In this document: piece by piece, positions 36,444-48,879 of the stretch
How positions within the stretch are numbered: the stretch's first letter is position 1
Layout of the letters: each line of letters begins with the position of its first letter
From: Paulinella micropora
Taxonomy: Eukaryota; Cercozoa; Imbricatea; Euglyphida
Assembly (NCBI GenBank): GCA_009731375.1
Contig: BJOX01000311.1
Location: 501,395-565,394 of the forward strand
Direction: 5' to 3'
DNA: 64,000 nucleotides
Position numbers and translations under genes: made by a program
Notes under the pieces: generated by a model
The model's database searches: none
What the model saw: only the letters and a program-made list of their open reading frames with translations
What the model was told of the DNA's origin: nothing

Positions 36444-38511
36444 ACCTGGGCGGAGATACCCCCGCCCCTCCGCCCCCGGATCGCACAGGGCAACACAAAC
36501 CTTCAACAAACACTAGCAGCCTGGAAAGCAAAGAACCAGGCCGATGAGCCACAAAGCGATTCAACTGGTTACGGGATAGAACCACTTCTTGCCGCACGAT
36601 TCCACGATATCCAGGGGATCATCGACCTAACTCTGGAATACATTGGCCTCCACACCCCGCAGAACGGTAGGATTCTGACAGTCACGCAGACCGACCACAT
36701 CGACGAGGGAAAACCCCTAACACCCCCATGGCACCCCCGAACTATCGCCTTAATCCAGCGGGACGAAGAGGTACGGCAGGCCATCATGACGAACACCCTC
36801 ATGCATTTTCGGGGCATACACAGTACTATGATTTTTCAGGAAATAGTACAGTCGACACGGCTCAAACAATCCGACAGACACCATTTCTGTGTCCTACTAT
36901 ACCGCCCAGAGGTCCCCATTCACGCAGACCTCAGTACTAGTATGATATGCCCCCCGGACTCAAAATGGGCAGCTCCGACTGCCATACTCTTCAACCAAGC
37001 AAAGATCCGCCAACAAGTCCTTACCACGACGAAAGACGGCATGTTCTGGGGACCAAGTACGCGATCGGCAGCACAACAAGCCGCCAACCTGCGCCTCTTT
37101 CACAGGACCCAGGCCAGGGAGGAATGTCCAGGGACATACCCTAGATACCACATCGCATCGATCAAGACTGCCCGACAAGGATGGTTCCTCCTCATCGACC
37201 CCCAGTNNNNNNNNNNGCCCCCAGTGGACAAATGGATTCCTTGGCCATGTCTCCGCTATGGAACGGAAAATCTTAGGAGGAAGCATCGACTAAGTCGCGC
37301 CAGAATACCGAAGAGTAGTAGCCCAACGCCGGACACCCGATCGACCACCCATAGGATTCGACTACCGAGGTGATTTCCAATGGCTGAATCAGGGGTTCTG
37401 GCACTGTGGTATGATTACACAGATTGCCCACTACCCCGAATACCGCCCAGAAGATCCATCAGATGACTACCCCACATATTGGGTTACTTTTTACTCAAGA
37501 AAGGGGGCGGTGCGGTGTAGCCGGGTTGGGGAAGTACCTGACCCCGCAGTACAAGGAGGCCGCCTGGTCATCCGCCAGGGACCCAAACCATTCCCCAAAG
37601 TCCCCATGCACCCGGACCTAGGCAAACAACCCCAAGCAGCTCCAAACCCTCGACCAGATCCGGCAACGACCAAGGGAAATGACCCCTCTCCACCGGAAAT
37701 ACCGGAGGCCACAGCTTCTCTGAAGGAACCAACAACGTCTCAAAACCAGAACCTACCTCAACCGGAAATTCCGCCGGCCAAGGGCATCGAGGCCCCAGCC
37801 ACACCACCATCCACCCACCCATCTCTCCCCACAGGCTCCCTAAGAAAAACCACCTCTCCGCCTCAGCCATCGGCCCCGCATATCTTCGAGGGAGTCACTC
37901 GCAAAAGCCGCAGCAAGTCTCCGCCGACAGCGAGAGCTGACTCGGACGACGAGATCGATCTTGAACATCTCATCAACGACGAAGCTGAGGGCTGGCGCCT
38001 TGAGCAGGAGGAAAAACGTCAGCAATCCCGGAACACTCCGCCGCCCCCCACAACCCCCACACCAGACAAGTGCAAAGAGCAACAGACAAGGGCCACAGTG
38101 GACACCCCCCCAGGAATGAGCAACCAGGCCCCCCCTCTACCGATATCGACAACCTCACAAGTGGACCAGGGCAATGGGGGCGGGTCCTCCCCCCCTACAC
38201 GACCAGGGACCCAAATAACACCGACACACCAAACCCAGAATACCTCATCCCCCCTCGGCGACCAAGGGGACGAACGCCCACCCCATCCTGATGCTACTTC
38301 ATCGGCAGGAGCCCCTCGGGATAAACAACCTCCGATCCGCCTGACATTAACCAGAACTCAACGAGACACGGGAGAAACCAAGATGTCCCAGGAAGATTCA
38401 AAAAACCCACTGGGATCAGGGACAAGAAACCACCTCCCCAACACGCTCCCCCTCCCGGTCGCACCTATAACCCCATCCCGGAGATCGGAAGCAATATCAC
38501 ACAGATCCTAA
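36444..38511 (+). pseudogene. Polyprotein segment after AlkB and proline-rich region
   Basis: The frame from 35109 continues to 37373 without a domain I recognise ('GIEPLLAARFHDIQGIID', 'KWAAPTAILFNQAKIR'). It crosses a 10-base gap at 37207-37216. Frame 37411-38511 then starts 'MITQIAHYPEYRPEDPS' and becomes Pro/Thr/Ser-rich and apparently disordered. The frame change near 37375 is another break. Confidence 0.45.
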
Positions 38512-38639
38512 AACTCAGGGCAGACTTCGGGGAGCACCGCCAATGCCTACTTACTAATCATATCCTCTCACCTCCGGGCCCCCAAGACATAAGTAGACAG
38601 ATCACGAGGTTTCTGAGACAACGATCATACTACAAGCAC

Positions 38640-39656
38640 GTGCTGACCCCCCTGCTCCTTACAAGCCCCAGGAGGCAATGGACCCTGCTCATCCTCTCCA
38701 AGACCCTCAAACGAGAGCTAGTAGGAACCACATTTGGTCAGACACCCAGCCTCAGGCCCGTGCCGAGCAGGAACAACCCCCTCATAATTTGGCTCCACCC
38801 GAACACATACCAGTTACAGGGACCTACCCTGCCTATACAGCAGGAAGTCAAGGACTGGATATCTGCGCTCGGCACAGCTGAAGTCATTCACAAGAAGGTA
38901 GAGCTAGGCGTCGTAGCAGGTCCGCTCAACCACACAGCCGGCACGGAAGAGGACACCATCGAATTGCACGTCAAAACCTTCCTTTCCTCCCCAAGCGGTT
39001 ACCAAGCATGGATACATCCCAGGGACCAAGCGACACCTAATCCCCCCCAAAACCCAGCTGCACAGGGAACCCGCCCTCCCACAGACCGCCCAGCATGCCA
39101 GTTGACCACGGGTGGGCACGCCGGGGATACGGATAGCTCAGATACATCGAGACAGGGAGCCTCGACTACCACATCCGCAGGCCCCGCTCGAGGGATCCTT
39201 CCCATCACTGGAATGCCAGGAGAGACCGGAAAGATCTCCCCTTCTGCTCTGATCGAACCCCAGGATGCCCTGAACAACGAACGACCACAGCCAGCACGGA
39301 ATCGTGCAGGCATGCTGACTTTATCCACCATGAGTACAGGGAGGGAGGATCCAAACCCTTGCGAACCGCCACCGAAAAAGAAGCAGGCGATCATTAGGAG
39401 AGCTAATAAGACACTCCTTCCATCACCGCTCACCTCATCCTCACCCCACCCCTCTACGCTACTCCCTCAGGGGATGCCAGCCCCGGATCATTTTATATTC
39501 GGATCCGGGGAGACCCCACACCCCCTGTCGCAAACCGATCTCCCCCGACCATCGCTCCCCGTCCAGCAGCTCCTGGGCGAATTCACCCATCAGCACACTT
39601 CTCCAAAACCTCTTGATCCAACTGGGATATGGCCAGATTTCCCAAAAAAACCATAG
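38640..39656 (+). pseudogene. Unrecognised polyprotein segment
   Basis: This 338-residue frame has a folded-looking first 120 residues ('KTLKRELVGTTFGQ', 'NNPLIIWLHPNTYQLQGP') and then disordered Pro-rich sequence. No family is recognised. Frames on either side are shifted. Confidence 0.35.
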
Positions 39657-40131
39657 CAGCGGCATCTGCCAAGGCCAACACTATAGGCACCCCATCGTGG
39701 GAACGGGACATCTGGGCGACCCAGCAAGATTGGAAAACCCTCCTGGTGCTTCCGGACAACCTCCCCGGTGCACAATGGCCGCCCACGCCACCACTACACC
39801 TACAATGGGCGGCCAAGAGTATCTGGGCGCCGCTGACCGTCCCTCCCACAACCACGACTATCCCGGCCTTGCAAGAGGCTCCACCACCTATACAGCGTCC
39901 ACCTGCTCCACGACAGGCTTCAAACCCGGTCACACCCATACCTGTCCAACACACTAAATGAGCCATGAAGCGGTACCGGCAACGCATGAAGATGAAAGCT
40001 AAACGTGCCAAGCTCACCCACGCCGTGGAGGTACCCCCAACCACAGGCCCGGCGAAAGGGGAGCAACCCCCACCAACTAAACCGAAACAACCACCACATC
40101 CTACACCATCCCCCGCTTCACTGACACTCCA

Positions 40132-42204
40132 TTGTTACAGGGGAAACAGAAGAACCCACAGGCACCCCCAAGACAGATAGCGCTCACAGCGGCCAAACCA
40201 CAAAAGCCGACACAGACTCCGAGAACAGCGAAGTCCAAGGCTCCTTCGAACACTAAGAAGGGACCCCCGCCCAAGGCCGTGGTAAAATCTGAACCAGCTA
40301 CCCAACTGAAGACCCACCGCCAGGCACCAGCCCCACTCCTCTCCACAAAACAGGGACCTCCGGTCAAACGGGTCTCATTCACTACACAGCGAAGTCCACT
40401 CGAGGACCCATCAGACTCGACCTCGTCGTCCAGCTCATCCGAAGACGCGGACGAATCGGAAGAGGAGAAAAACCAATCAGAGGAGAAAGGTGATGACAAC
40501 CAATCCGAATCGGAAAGGGAGGAAAATCAAGACGCATCGGAAGGGGTGGACCAATGGGAGGGGGAGGAAAACCAATCCGAGGCCGCCTTAGGAGCCCAGG
40601 ACGAGACAGACTCAACCGCAGAAGGAGATAAAGGCTCACCAAAACGCGACGGGAAAGACCAAAACGCAGAAGTGCTCCAAGCGACACTTCATCCGCCTCC
40701 GCGAATCGTCACAGTCCGGCGGCGGAAGATACACATTAGCAGTGAGTTTACTCCAGCAGCCAGAGGCCATGAGCCCCAGCGGACCATGAGGTTGCCCACG
40801 CCTTCCCATCGACAACCCCCAGGGAAGAGAGGAAAGCCCCTTGGGCCTAAACGCCAACAGCCGCCCCGGGAACCTCATGTCGATATCCACACGCAGGTAG
40901 GGGGAAAGAGAAAGTCCACTGCCACTACCCAGCCGTCCAAGGAGCCACTCCCCACAGGGAACACGTGCAACCGCCGAGGAATCCATAACCCTGGAACCAT
41001 GTGCTGGATCATTACCACCATGCAAGCATTAGCATCAACACGGGACTTACCACAAACTGTACAAGCATGGACGCGGCAACAGAGACTGCCTCAATCGGGC
41101 TCACCTCAACACACCCTCCATCTCATCAGTAATACTCTGACAACCCTGACCCCCAAGAGAGGGATGGGCACCTGGGCCCCCCTAAGAGTACCGTGGCTTG
41201 GGGATGCAACAGCCCTGTCACACCTGCACCCCACCTTCAAACCAGGCCATCCAGGAACCATCCACAAGGCCATAAAAGGTATCCACGCTCTCCTTCGAAT
41301 GATCGAAGACCAGGATGGGAGCAACATAATCTCAAAATGGCAATGTCAAATCACCTCCAGCAGCCAATGCTACGCTTGCGGTGGATCAACATCCAGCGAA
41401 CGCATTGATCCCATCATTGAATTGCATACTCCCCAGGACAGGCCCCTCCCAGGATCTCAACTCTCCCTGGAATCCCTCCTGCAACATTGGCGCAGACGCC
41501 AGGACGACCGCAAGTGCTCCCGCTGCAGCCACACCCTTGAGACAGAACAGTCCCTAATGAACAGACCCTTGACCCTTTGGTTCGCCATCACACACACCAA
41601 CCCAGGCCAACATCCCTTACCACAGCGCGACAAGGTTATAAAAGATCTGCCCCCGCCTCGCTTGACGATCCCGGAAAAACTCTGGGTCAAGCCTGATAGC
41701 TGGGGAGGTAAGGGTCAGCACGGATATACACTAGACGGAGCTATTTGCAGACGAAGCGCCCCAGACCAGGAGCTCCCCCACCTGGTATTCCTGATCCCCC
41801 AACCCGACGGGACATGGATATGCCTTGACGATACCAAACTGTCTATCATCCCTCCTAAACAGGGATGGGGATTCATAGGAAAACATGGAACAGTACTGGT
41901 ATACAATCAGATTAAGCCATCCAAACCAACCATGGCGCCTCAGCCCCCCATCGCCGCTGCCAACCCAACCGACCCACTACCACATCAAGACCTCTGCGAC
42001 GCCCACCCAATACGTAAAAGAGATCCCAAACACTGGCACCACCGCCTCGCCCTGAAGATCAAGAAACTACGTAAACTAACAGACAGGGTCCGCAATGAGG
42101 AAGAACAAAGAAGCAAACACGTGATCTCACAACACGCACTTTCTCTTCTGAACCAGGCAGTCCATATGGAATCCCGCCTTAATGCACCGGCCGGCCTCCC
42201 ATAG
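40132..42204 (+). CDS. USP-like cysteine protease domain 2
   Basis: This 690-residue frame has a basic N-terminus, an acidic Glu/Ser-rich region (95-180) and then a USP-like domain from about 280. It shows Cys box 'GIHNPGTMCWIITTMQAL' (Cys291), two zinc pairs 'CYAC' (413/416) and 'CSRC' (462/465), 'LPHLVFLIPQPDG' (His550) and 'ICLDDTKL' (Asp566/567), with 'GTVLVYNQI' as the last strand. All three catalytic positions appear present. It is intact over its whole length, in contrast to domain 1. Having two such domains in one element suggests duplication or a tandem of two elements. Confidence 0.6.
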   Translation: MLQGKQKNPQAPPRQIALTAAKPQKPTQTPRTAKSKAPSNTKKGPPPKAVVKSEPATQLKTHRQAPAPLLSTKQGPPVKRVSFTTQRSPLEDPSDSTSSSSSSEDADESEEEKNQSEEKGDDNQSESEREENQDASEGVDQWEGEENQSEAALGAQDETDSTAEGDKGSPKRDGKDQNAEVLQATLHPPPRIVTVRRRKIHISSEFTPAARGHEPQRTMRLPTPSHRQPPGKRGKPLGPKRQQPPREPHVDIHTQVGGKRKSTATTQPSKEPLPTGNTCNRRGIHNPGTMCWIITTMQALASTRDLPQTVQAWTRQQRLPQSGSPQHTLHLISNTLTTLTPKRGMGTWAPLRVPWLGDATALSHLHPTFKPGHPGTIHKAIKGIHALLRMIEDQDGSNIISKWQCQITSSSQCYACGGSTSSERIDPIIELHTPQDRPLPGSQLSLESLLQHWRRRQDDRKCSRCSHTLETEQSLMNRPLTLWFAITHTNPGQHPLPQRDKVIKDLPPPRLTIPEKLWVKPDSWGGKGQHGYTLDGAICRRSAPDQELPHLVFLIPQPDGTWICLDDTKLSIIPPKQGWGFIGKHGTVLVYNQIKPSKPTMAPQPPIAAANPTDPLPHQDLCDAHPIRKRDPKHWHHRLALKIKKLRKLTDRVRNEEEQRSKHVISQHALSLLNQAVHMESRLNAPAGLP

Positions 42205-43759
42205 ACACAAACATCTTCACTGTACAAGCACGGGCACATACCTTCCAATTCCCACGTCCTGCGCAAATACCTCTCCAAATGTCCCGACCTACCGAAACCA
42301 CCACCCTCATGGGTAACACGACCCCTCACAGGCCGCCTTGCCTCCCCGATATTAACCGGGACCCAACGCCAACTAGGCCTTGCATGCATAGCCGCCAACA
42401 TAGATCCCACCCCACAGGGGCCGAAAGTCCTCCCAATCCATCACCGTCCCAGACCCCAAATCCCGACCATGGAGCACATACCACACCCAGATGCCCCCCT
42501 CAGCGGCACGGTGGGTCTTAGAAATGCTGCTCTTAACCGCAGCCATGGGTACCAAGATAATTATCCCCTCCCTGGATTCCCACCCGGGACAGACAAAGCC
42601 ATGTCCACGCCACATCATGGAAACCATCCTGTTCCAAGACCACGTATGCCTCATCCCATGCTGGTACACACTGAAACTGCACGAGGTTATAGGACACATT
42701 CGACACAGAAAACCACACTCTATCCTTATCAACTGCCAACCAGTAGAGTGTAATATACTCCTCCGACATGATCGACGATACCACCCGGACAAGAGCTACT
42801 TTCCGCCATCAAGAGCACCGTGGCTGAACCCCCAACGGGTCCTCCTACCAGTTATCCGCCACAACACACTCAAACAACTCCTAAAACCACGCAAAGACCC
42901 CCCGCGCTTTACGTAGATCTATTTAGATATCGGAGCCCAAGATGGGGTCCTAGAACTGGAGGCTACTGACGCCCCAGAGGCGATCACGGACATACACCCC
43001 AACAAACAGGATCTTATAATCTCCCCCGTGAAATGGGCCGACGTCGCGGCACGGTTACTCCAAATGGACAAAACGTACTTCAATGCGACTCGTCCTCGGA
43101 TAGCACGACCCCCACGCCCGTAGACTACGATGCAATTGAAAAGGAGAACAGTAAGATTCGGTCCGGCATCCTTTGTCGCCACGGTCTAACAAACCTTGGG
43201 GACTGAATAAGCGGTAGACTCAATAATGCCCGCATGAGGTTAGAACAGCAATACCGACCAGGGGATCCAGACGAACCCATTCCTACTAAAACATCCCGAC
43301 CCACCCGACCGAACTGGAGAACAAAGAGAACACTAGACATGCTCCAGGAACCCCGGCAGGATAATCACCCCGAGAGATTGAACGAGCCACGAGACAAACC
43401 CTCGAAATGGACGCCCCTCCAACGGGAAAAATTCGAGACCAGCGTCCAAGCAAGCATAGCAACCCAACAAGGCCCACAGGCGCTGATGACCAGAGCAGTC
43501 GCCGCAGCGCGCGCCGCTGCATCTGACACCCACCCACCACAACAAGGAGACCAAACATCACCCCTTCAACCCACAACCACACCACCTCAGCGCGACCAGC
43601 GACGCCGACCCACACAGATTCCCGCCACAACAACAAACCCTCACGGAAATCCACGGATTCCTAACAAATGGTGACCTACCACCAAACCCAATCCTTACGT
43701 GGAAACGATGGGAACAACTAGCCAGAACCCTGGACATCCAATCAGGGACTAGGGCAATC
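42205..43759 (+). other. Polyprotein region between protease 2 and RT, frames broken
   Basis: Short overlapping frames (for example 42491-42916 and 43234-43674) stay open without recognised domains. The Pro/Thr/Gln-rich composition continues. No zinc fingers of the R2 N-terminal type are visible. Confidence 0.3.
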
Positions 43760-44698
43760 ATGAGGCTATGGTCACATCGAGAAAAGGAAATCATACAACC
43801 ACTAACCCGGGAGCAGGAAGAGGATCTTAAAGAAGCCACGAACACCATTGCCCGGGCACGGGATCAACTAAACCGCACCCATCAACGCAGTCAAATGGAC
43901 GCGAGACTACGGGCAATGCCGGACCACTCCACCCAGAATGCTGAATGGGATGCAGACCGGTGCCTATTATACCGCAAAGCAAGACAAGCCAAACCTCGCC
44001 TCCACCCCAGTCACCAGGACACTACTGCCCATTACGCCGAACTATTCAGGGCGCGTCTCCACACCCCCAGGGAGGCTCACCAACTGCTGGTGGCCGCCCT
44101 AGGACCCCAGGCTGCAATACTGACCCCCGACGCATCGGAGCAACATAGTCGACAGGATATTCTGCTAGGTGCGCTCGACGCCCCTACCTCCCAAGAAACC
44201 CCTATGCCCCACCATCAAATCCCCACACCAGCCGAGGACCCATACCCTCTCAACGTCCCCGTTGTCACGGAACAGGACCTCACCCAGGCCTGGGGAACGA
44301 GCATAAGGGATTCCTGGGATGAGCACCTACGCCACATTGACCAGCCCCAGTGGACCAATGCGATCATCGAATACACAACACAACAAGTCACCGACGCGGG
44401 AAGGGACCCCCAAATCCTCCACAACCTAACATACCACCACCGCCACTGGGACCAGTACGGTACAGCCCGAGTACCCAAACCACGACCACCAAGGAGAATA
44501 TGGTCCCTGTACCCAGCACCCGACCCGATGTGCATAGTCCATATCCTCCGGGAACTGGGGTGGCTGGACAGAAGGGACAAACGCCTACCTCTGTACACGA
44601 ATATGGCAGAGAACGCCCAGAGACCCCAGGACCGTGTTTCAAATACTCCCCACCGGTGTGGTAGCACTTCTATTGCACAAACTCCCCCGGAATCTTAG
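43760..44698 (+). pseudogene. Helical segment upstream of RNase H
   Basis: This 312-residue frame is rich in charged helices ('EQEEDLKEATNTIARARD'). Near 44640 the frame changes and the RNase H-RT frame begins, so it is probably the N-terminal part of the same polyprotein. No domain is recognised. Confidence 0.4.
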
Positions 44699-45240
44699 GG
44701 ACAAACACCATATCGACACCCTAATTCCCAAGGTCCAGGCAGACACACCGGCACGGGATCACCCCGGAACCATACGGGATGCCATAGACAGGAGTACCAC
44801 GGCGATAATACACGTAGATGGGTCTAGCTTCCCAAACTTGGGCAATGCGGGAGGGTTCGGGGCCATCCTGATTCACCAAGAAGCCATTATCGCCATATAT
44901 GGATCCCATGCCAACCCGACCACCAGCGCACATCAAGAAGTCGGAGGGATGGCTATGGCCCTTCATTACGTCCGTACCAGCGGATGGCGCCCCCAGCAGA
45001 CCTATGCGTTCACCGATTACAAGGGACTCGCAGACTGCCCCCTGGAATCCGAGTACCAAAAACTTTTCCCGGAAAGGCCGCAGCCAATCTTATGGGACGC
45101 AATAGCTAGATATAAGATCGAGATGGGCCACCTACACATCCAGTGGATCGCATCCCATGTGGAGAATAGCTTCAAATGGCAACATTGCCTAAACGAGGTA
45201 TGCGACCGGTTGGCCAAGGAAGCAGCACTCCTACCCATCC
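44634..45240 (+). CDS. RNase H domain placed before the reverse transcriptase
   Basis: Residues 56-200 of frame 44634-46427 form an RNase H fold with all four acidic residues: 'IIHVDGSSF' (Asp62), 'HQEVGGMAMAL' (Glu102), 'AFTDYKGLADC' (Asp128) and 'NEVCDRLAKEA' (Asp191), plus 'WIASHVENS' with the loop His. It should degrade RNA in RNA-DNA hybrids. In non-LTR elements RNase H normally follows RT; here it precedes it in one continuous frame, which makes the order firm. Confidence 0.8.
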
Positions 45241-45419
45241 ACCGCTTGATAGACGACTGGGCCCGAACACATCCTGGGGACCACACACAGACCCTACGCC
45301 AACATACTCCCTCTCCAGGCTACCGCCTCAACATCCCGGGAGGATATACACGGATCCTGACGCGTATCCCCTCCAACTTAACTACATACCCGGAGAGGTC
45401 ACAAGCCATCCAAGAAGCA

Positions 45420-46903
45420 CGCCGGGACTTCTCCATGGAGGAACTAAAAGCAGCGATACAGAGCAAGAAAGGGACCTCAGCAGGATTGGATCAAGTCCCA
45501 CCGGCTGCACTGAAAATACTTTCTGGACCCGGCCAAGCATATATCCTACAATACTTTAACAAATGCTGGAGGGAAGGAGTCATACCCACAGAATGGAAAG
45601 CCACCCAGCTTGTCCAATTATGGAAAGAGAAGGGGACGGGGGCTGATCCGAAGGACTGGAGACCTATCATGATCTCCAAAGCCATAATGAACCTATACGC
45701 TAAAATGGTGGATCTCCGCCTACGCACCCTCATGTTAGATGTAGGCAGCGTCAGCAAAACCGCCAAAGCCAACTGCCCCCGAATCTCGGGGGCGGACGAA
45801 GCTAACCTGACATTACGTCTCATCATTCACGATGTTCACCACGCAGCGGCGGTCACAGGAAAGACGCACACCCTGATCCTAACGGCTGTGGATGTAGAAA
45901 AGGCTTTTGACTCGGTAGAACTACCTGTCGTACACGATGCACTGACAGCAATTGCCGCATCACCACATGAATTCCCGGAACTCTTCGCATTCGTCCATCA
46001 CCTTTACAAGGGAGCGACCATCCATACTCGAGGACCGGATGGGACCCAGGCCTCGGGAGAACCCATACATCGAGGCCGAGGCACCGCACAAGGCAGCCCG
46101 ATCAGCCCGACGTTATTCTCGATCACCAACGAATACCGAAAACGCCTCCGGAACGGACCATCTTCCACATCATACTCCCCCGGATACCAATTCTACGGGG
46201 CCGGCCGCCAATTTAATTCATGGCCAGCACTACGAGGCAGGACCCTCACAAACATGGAAGTCACAATCCAATCCAACATACATTCGCGGATGACGAATGG
46301 CATGCGCATGGAGGACCAGGAACCAAGGATCAGTACATTGAAGCCGCCCGGGAGGAGTTCCACAAATCCCAAGATCAACTCCATGGCACAGGATTTCTCA
46401 CAGCGACTGCTAAGAGCTTTACACTAGGAATCATGGTTCACCCATCAGGAGCCACAGAAGACTTTGACGTAGGTCTCACTGACCGGGATGGGGTGCCCAT
46501 CCCCAGCCTAACCAAATATACTAAATTCCGATCACTAGGACTCTTCACATCCGGCCTCAATGACCACAAACCCCAAGTGAACGAGATCATGGCCAATCTC
46601 CTCATGGCAACCCAGGTGGCACTAGGCCTAAACATCACCAATCTCCGACGACGAGAAGCCCTACAGGACCTGGTGTCTGGCACAGCGGATTTTCAACTAG
46701 GATGGACGACACTCACGGAGGAGGAAGCCGACACAATGGATAAATACTATCGAGAATGTTTCCGGAACACCTTAAAGATGAAACAAACAGACATCCCCAA
46801 CGCTTTCCTCTACGGACCACGAGGCAAATGCGGAGGCTTTGGCCTCCCACGATTCAAGGATAGGGCAACCTGCGAATGGCCACGGTTTTCCTGTGGGGAA
46901 TAA
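45420..46903 (+). pseudogene. Non-LTR reverse transcriptase, frameshifted
   Basis: Frame 44634 from residue about 265 shows 'KKGTSAGLDQVPPAALKI', 'IPTEWKATQLVQLWKEKG', 'DWRPIMISKAIMNLYAKM', motif A 'LTAVDVEKAFDSV' (Asp420) and motif B 'GRGTAQGSPISPTLFSI'. Then the frame shifts between about 46150 and 46240. Motif C 'HTFADDEWHAHGG' lies at 46283-46294 in frame 46220-46903, followed by the thumb 'GKCGGFGLPRFKDRAT'. The enzyme would copy element RNA at the target site. As sequenced it is broken. Confidence 0.85.
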
Positions 46904-48747
46904 CGTCGCACGACCGGGCTACCCAGATCGCAGTACACTCCCATCTGCGTCTGCTGCAAGATGCCTTCCTGCCACAACACGACCGTACCGAAGGATGCAA
47001 CCCCCGCAGACCGCCCTCGGACCAACCCCCTACGACCACGGCCATCCATAACGCACATACCCCGGACGCCCAGCATAACAGGCCCCCCCGGGAAATGAAG
47101 ACCCAAAAAACAGACCAGGAGGCCCAAGTACATAACCTCATTCAACGCATCCAAGCCCTTAATATCCCCCCAGCTTACCTCCAGACCGCACGTCTCCCGG
47201 AGGCTATGGGATGGCACCCGGACGACCAGGACCCAAACGAATACCCACCACCAGGGAGAGCCTATTACCAACAATCGATTAGAACCCTGCAACCAGCACA
47301 CATCCCGTGGAAAGACATCAAAGTGAACAATCCCCACCCGCCCCCCGTGCGGAACCAACCTTTCCTTGATTGGTATTTACATGAACACCTCCTAGAACAA
47401 AGAAGATACCAAGGATACCTAGGACTAGAATGGATAAGAAGTTGCCGAGATCTGGGGATAGGAATACAACTACGTCATGACAACAGCGGAAACGCAACAG
47501 AGAACAACAACGGAAGGCTCCACTCTCAATACGTTATTACAGTCCAGCACCGGTTTACGGGGAAAATAACCCTAGTAACAGACTGTCGACAAGCGATACT
47601 ACGAGCCAAAGCAGACATACGGACCAGGAACCTATGGTCGCTTCGACACAGGGTCAGCACCAACCTTGGGAAAGCAATGGTCGCTCCTAGGTTTGCACTG
47701 AAGTGGGGACCGGCTGCTGAAATGAGAGGGGAGACACAGCACATCTCCAGCAAATACCTAGGCCCAGGGACAAGGCGAGAGGACTGGGAAATCAAAGTCA
47801 TCTTGATGTGCCAACTCAATGCCTGGGATACCCCAGCTATGAAAAGTGTCCGCACAAAAAATAAAACAGACGGCACCTGCCCATACTGCGACCACGTGGG
47901 GTCCATCGAACATTTCATGACCAGCACAGACCCCCCACACCCCCAGGAACTTATCAACGCCATCAATGCCAGACACTCCGCATCACGTGCGATCCTCAAG
48001 AAACATCTGAGCATCGACCCGAACATCCCGCCTGAAGACCAACCACATCATATGATCCTCATCGCAGAGGAAGGCAAAGCAACCACCCTCTCAACCACCC
48101 ACAACATAGACCTGGCATGGACCCGCTTAGGTGAGCGAGGGCATACATGTCGGACAACACGGACCCATCCAGCCGCACGCCTGGCCGATGATCTACGTGA
48201 AGAAGGGGAATCATGGAAACCAGACCTACTCCTTACCCCATCACCGACATCACCAAATATTTACCTAGTAGAAGCAACATCTCGATCCGACGAATGGCTT
48301 ATTCGATTAGATCAATCAATATATGCAATGACAACAAGCAGTAACACCAGACGATTATGGGACGAACACGGGCTGAGAATCCAACCACCCTTCAACTTCC
48401 AAGACCCAACCTCCCCCCGCGGAGAGGACCCACCAGTCAGCTGGCCGTTTGAACCCTGGAAATCAACAACACCACACGGATAAAACCCCAGAGCCATTTA
48501 CGAACATAGATACCACGAATATATGGAAAAATACATGATCTCAAGCTAAGCTCCCAAGGCCGTTGCGAACCCCAACTCCTCATGCTTGCTATGGCAGCCA
48601 GAGGGTATATCCCATCAACAGGATTCAAGCTGATCAAGGATCTTTTCTCTAGTGCCCAGGCAAGAGCGGTCTATCAAGAACTCACCGACCTTTGCCACAA
48701 TCATATCCTGAAAGTATGGCAATTTCTCCATACATGCCCAACGTAAT
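46876..48747 (+). pseudogene. RT C-terminal region: zinc motif and restriction-like endonuclease candidate
   Basis: Frame 46876-48483 (535 residues) begins within the thumb after another shift. 'GTCPYCDHVGSIEHFM' is a Cys-Cys-His knuckle like that of R2-type elements. Downstream, 'WKPDLLLTPSPTSP' and 'IYLVEATSRSDEW' give Pro-Asp followed by Glu-x-Thr at about the spacing of a PD-(D/E)XK nuclease; the usual final Lys is Thr, so activity is uncertain. After the stop at 48483 a third frame stays open to 48747 ('MAARGYIPSTGFKLIKDL'), probably the original C-terminus. Confidence 0.55.
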
Positions 48748-48879
48748 AACCCCGCCCCAGGCCCATTCTACCCATCTTATTTAAGCACAGGAAGTATTGC
48801 ATAAATAGATTGATCTGACACACCCNNNNNNNNNNNNNNNNNNNNNNNNNNNNNNNNNNNNNNNNNNNNNNNNNNNNNN

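Larger units (their letters stand above)
32960..48766 (+). mobile_element. Giant decayed non-LTR retrotransposon
   Basis: About 15.8 kb between the two block copies carries, in order: a basic ORF, a USP-like protease domain, an AlkB-like domain, a proline-rich segment, a second USP-like domain, RNase H, reverse transcriptase, and a zinc and nuclease-like tail. RT motifs and the absence of LTRs make it a non-LTR element. The restriction-like nuclease candidate downstream of RT suggests a group related to R2-type elements (inference). At least five frame changes indicate decay. The 3' end has no poly-A tail. Part of its length could come from two nested elements. Confidence 0.75.
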
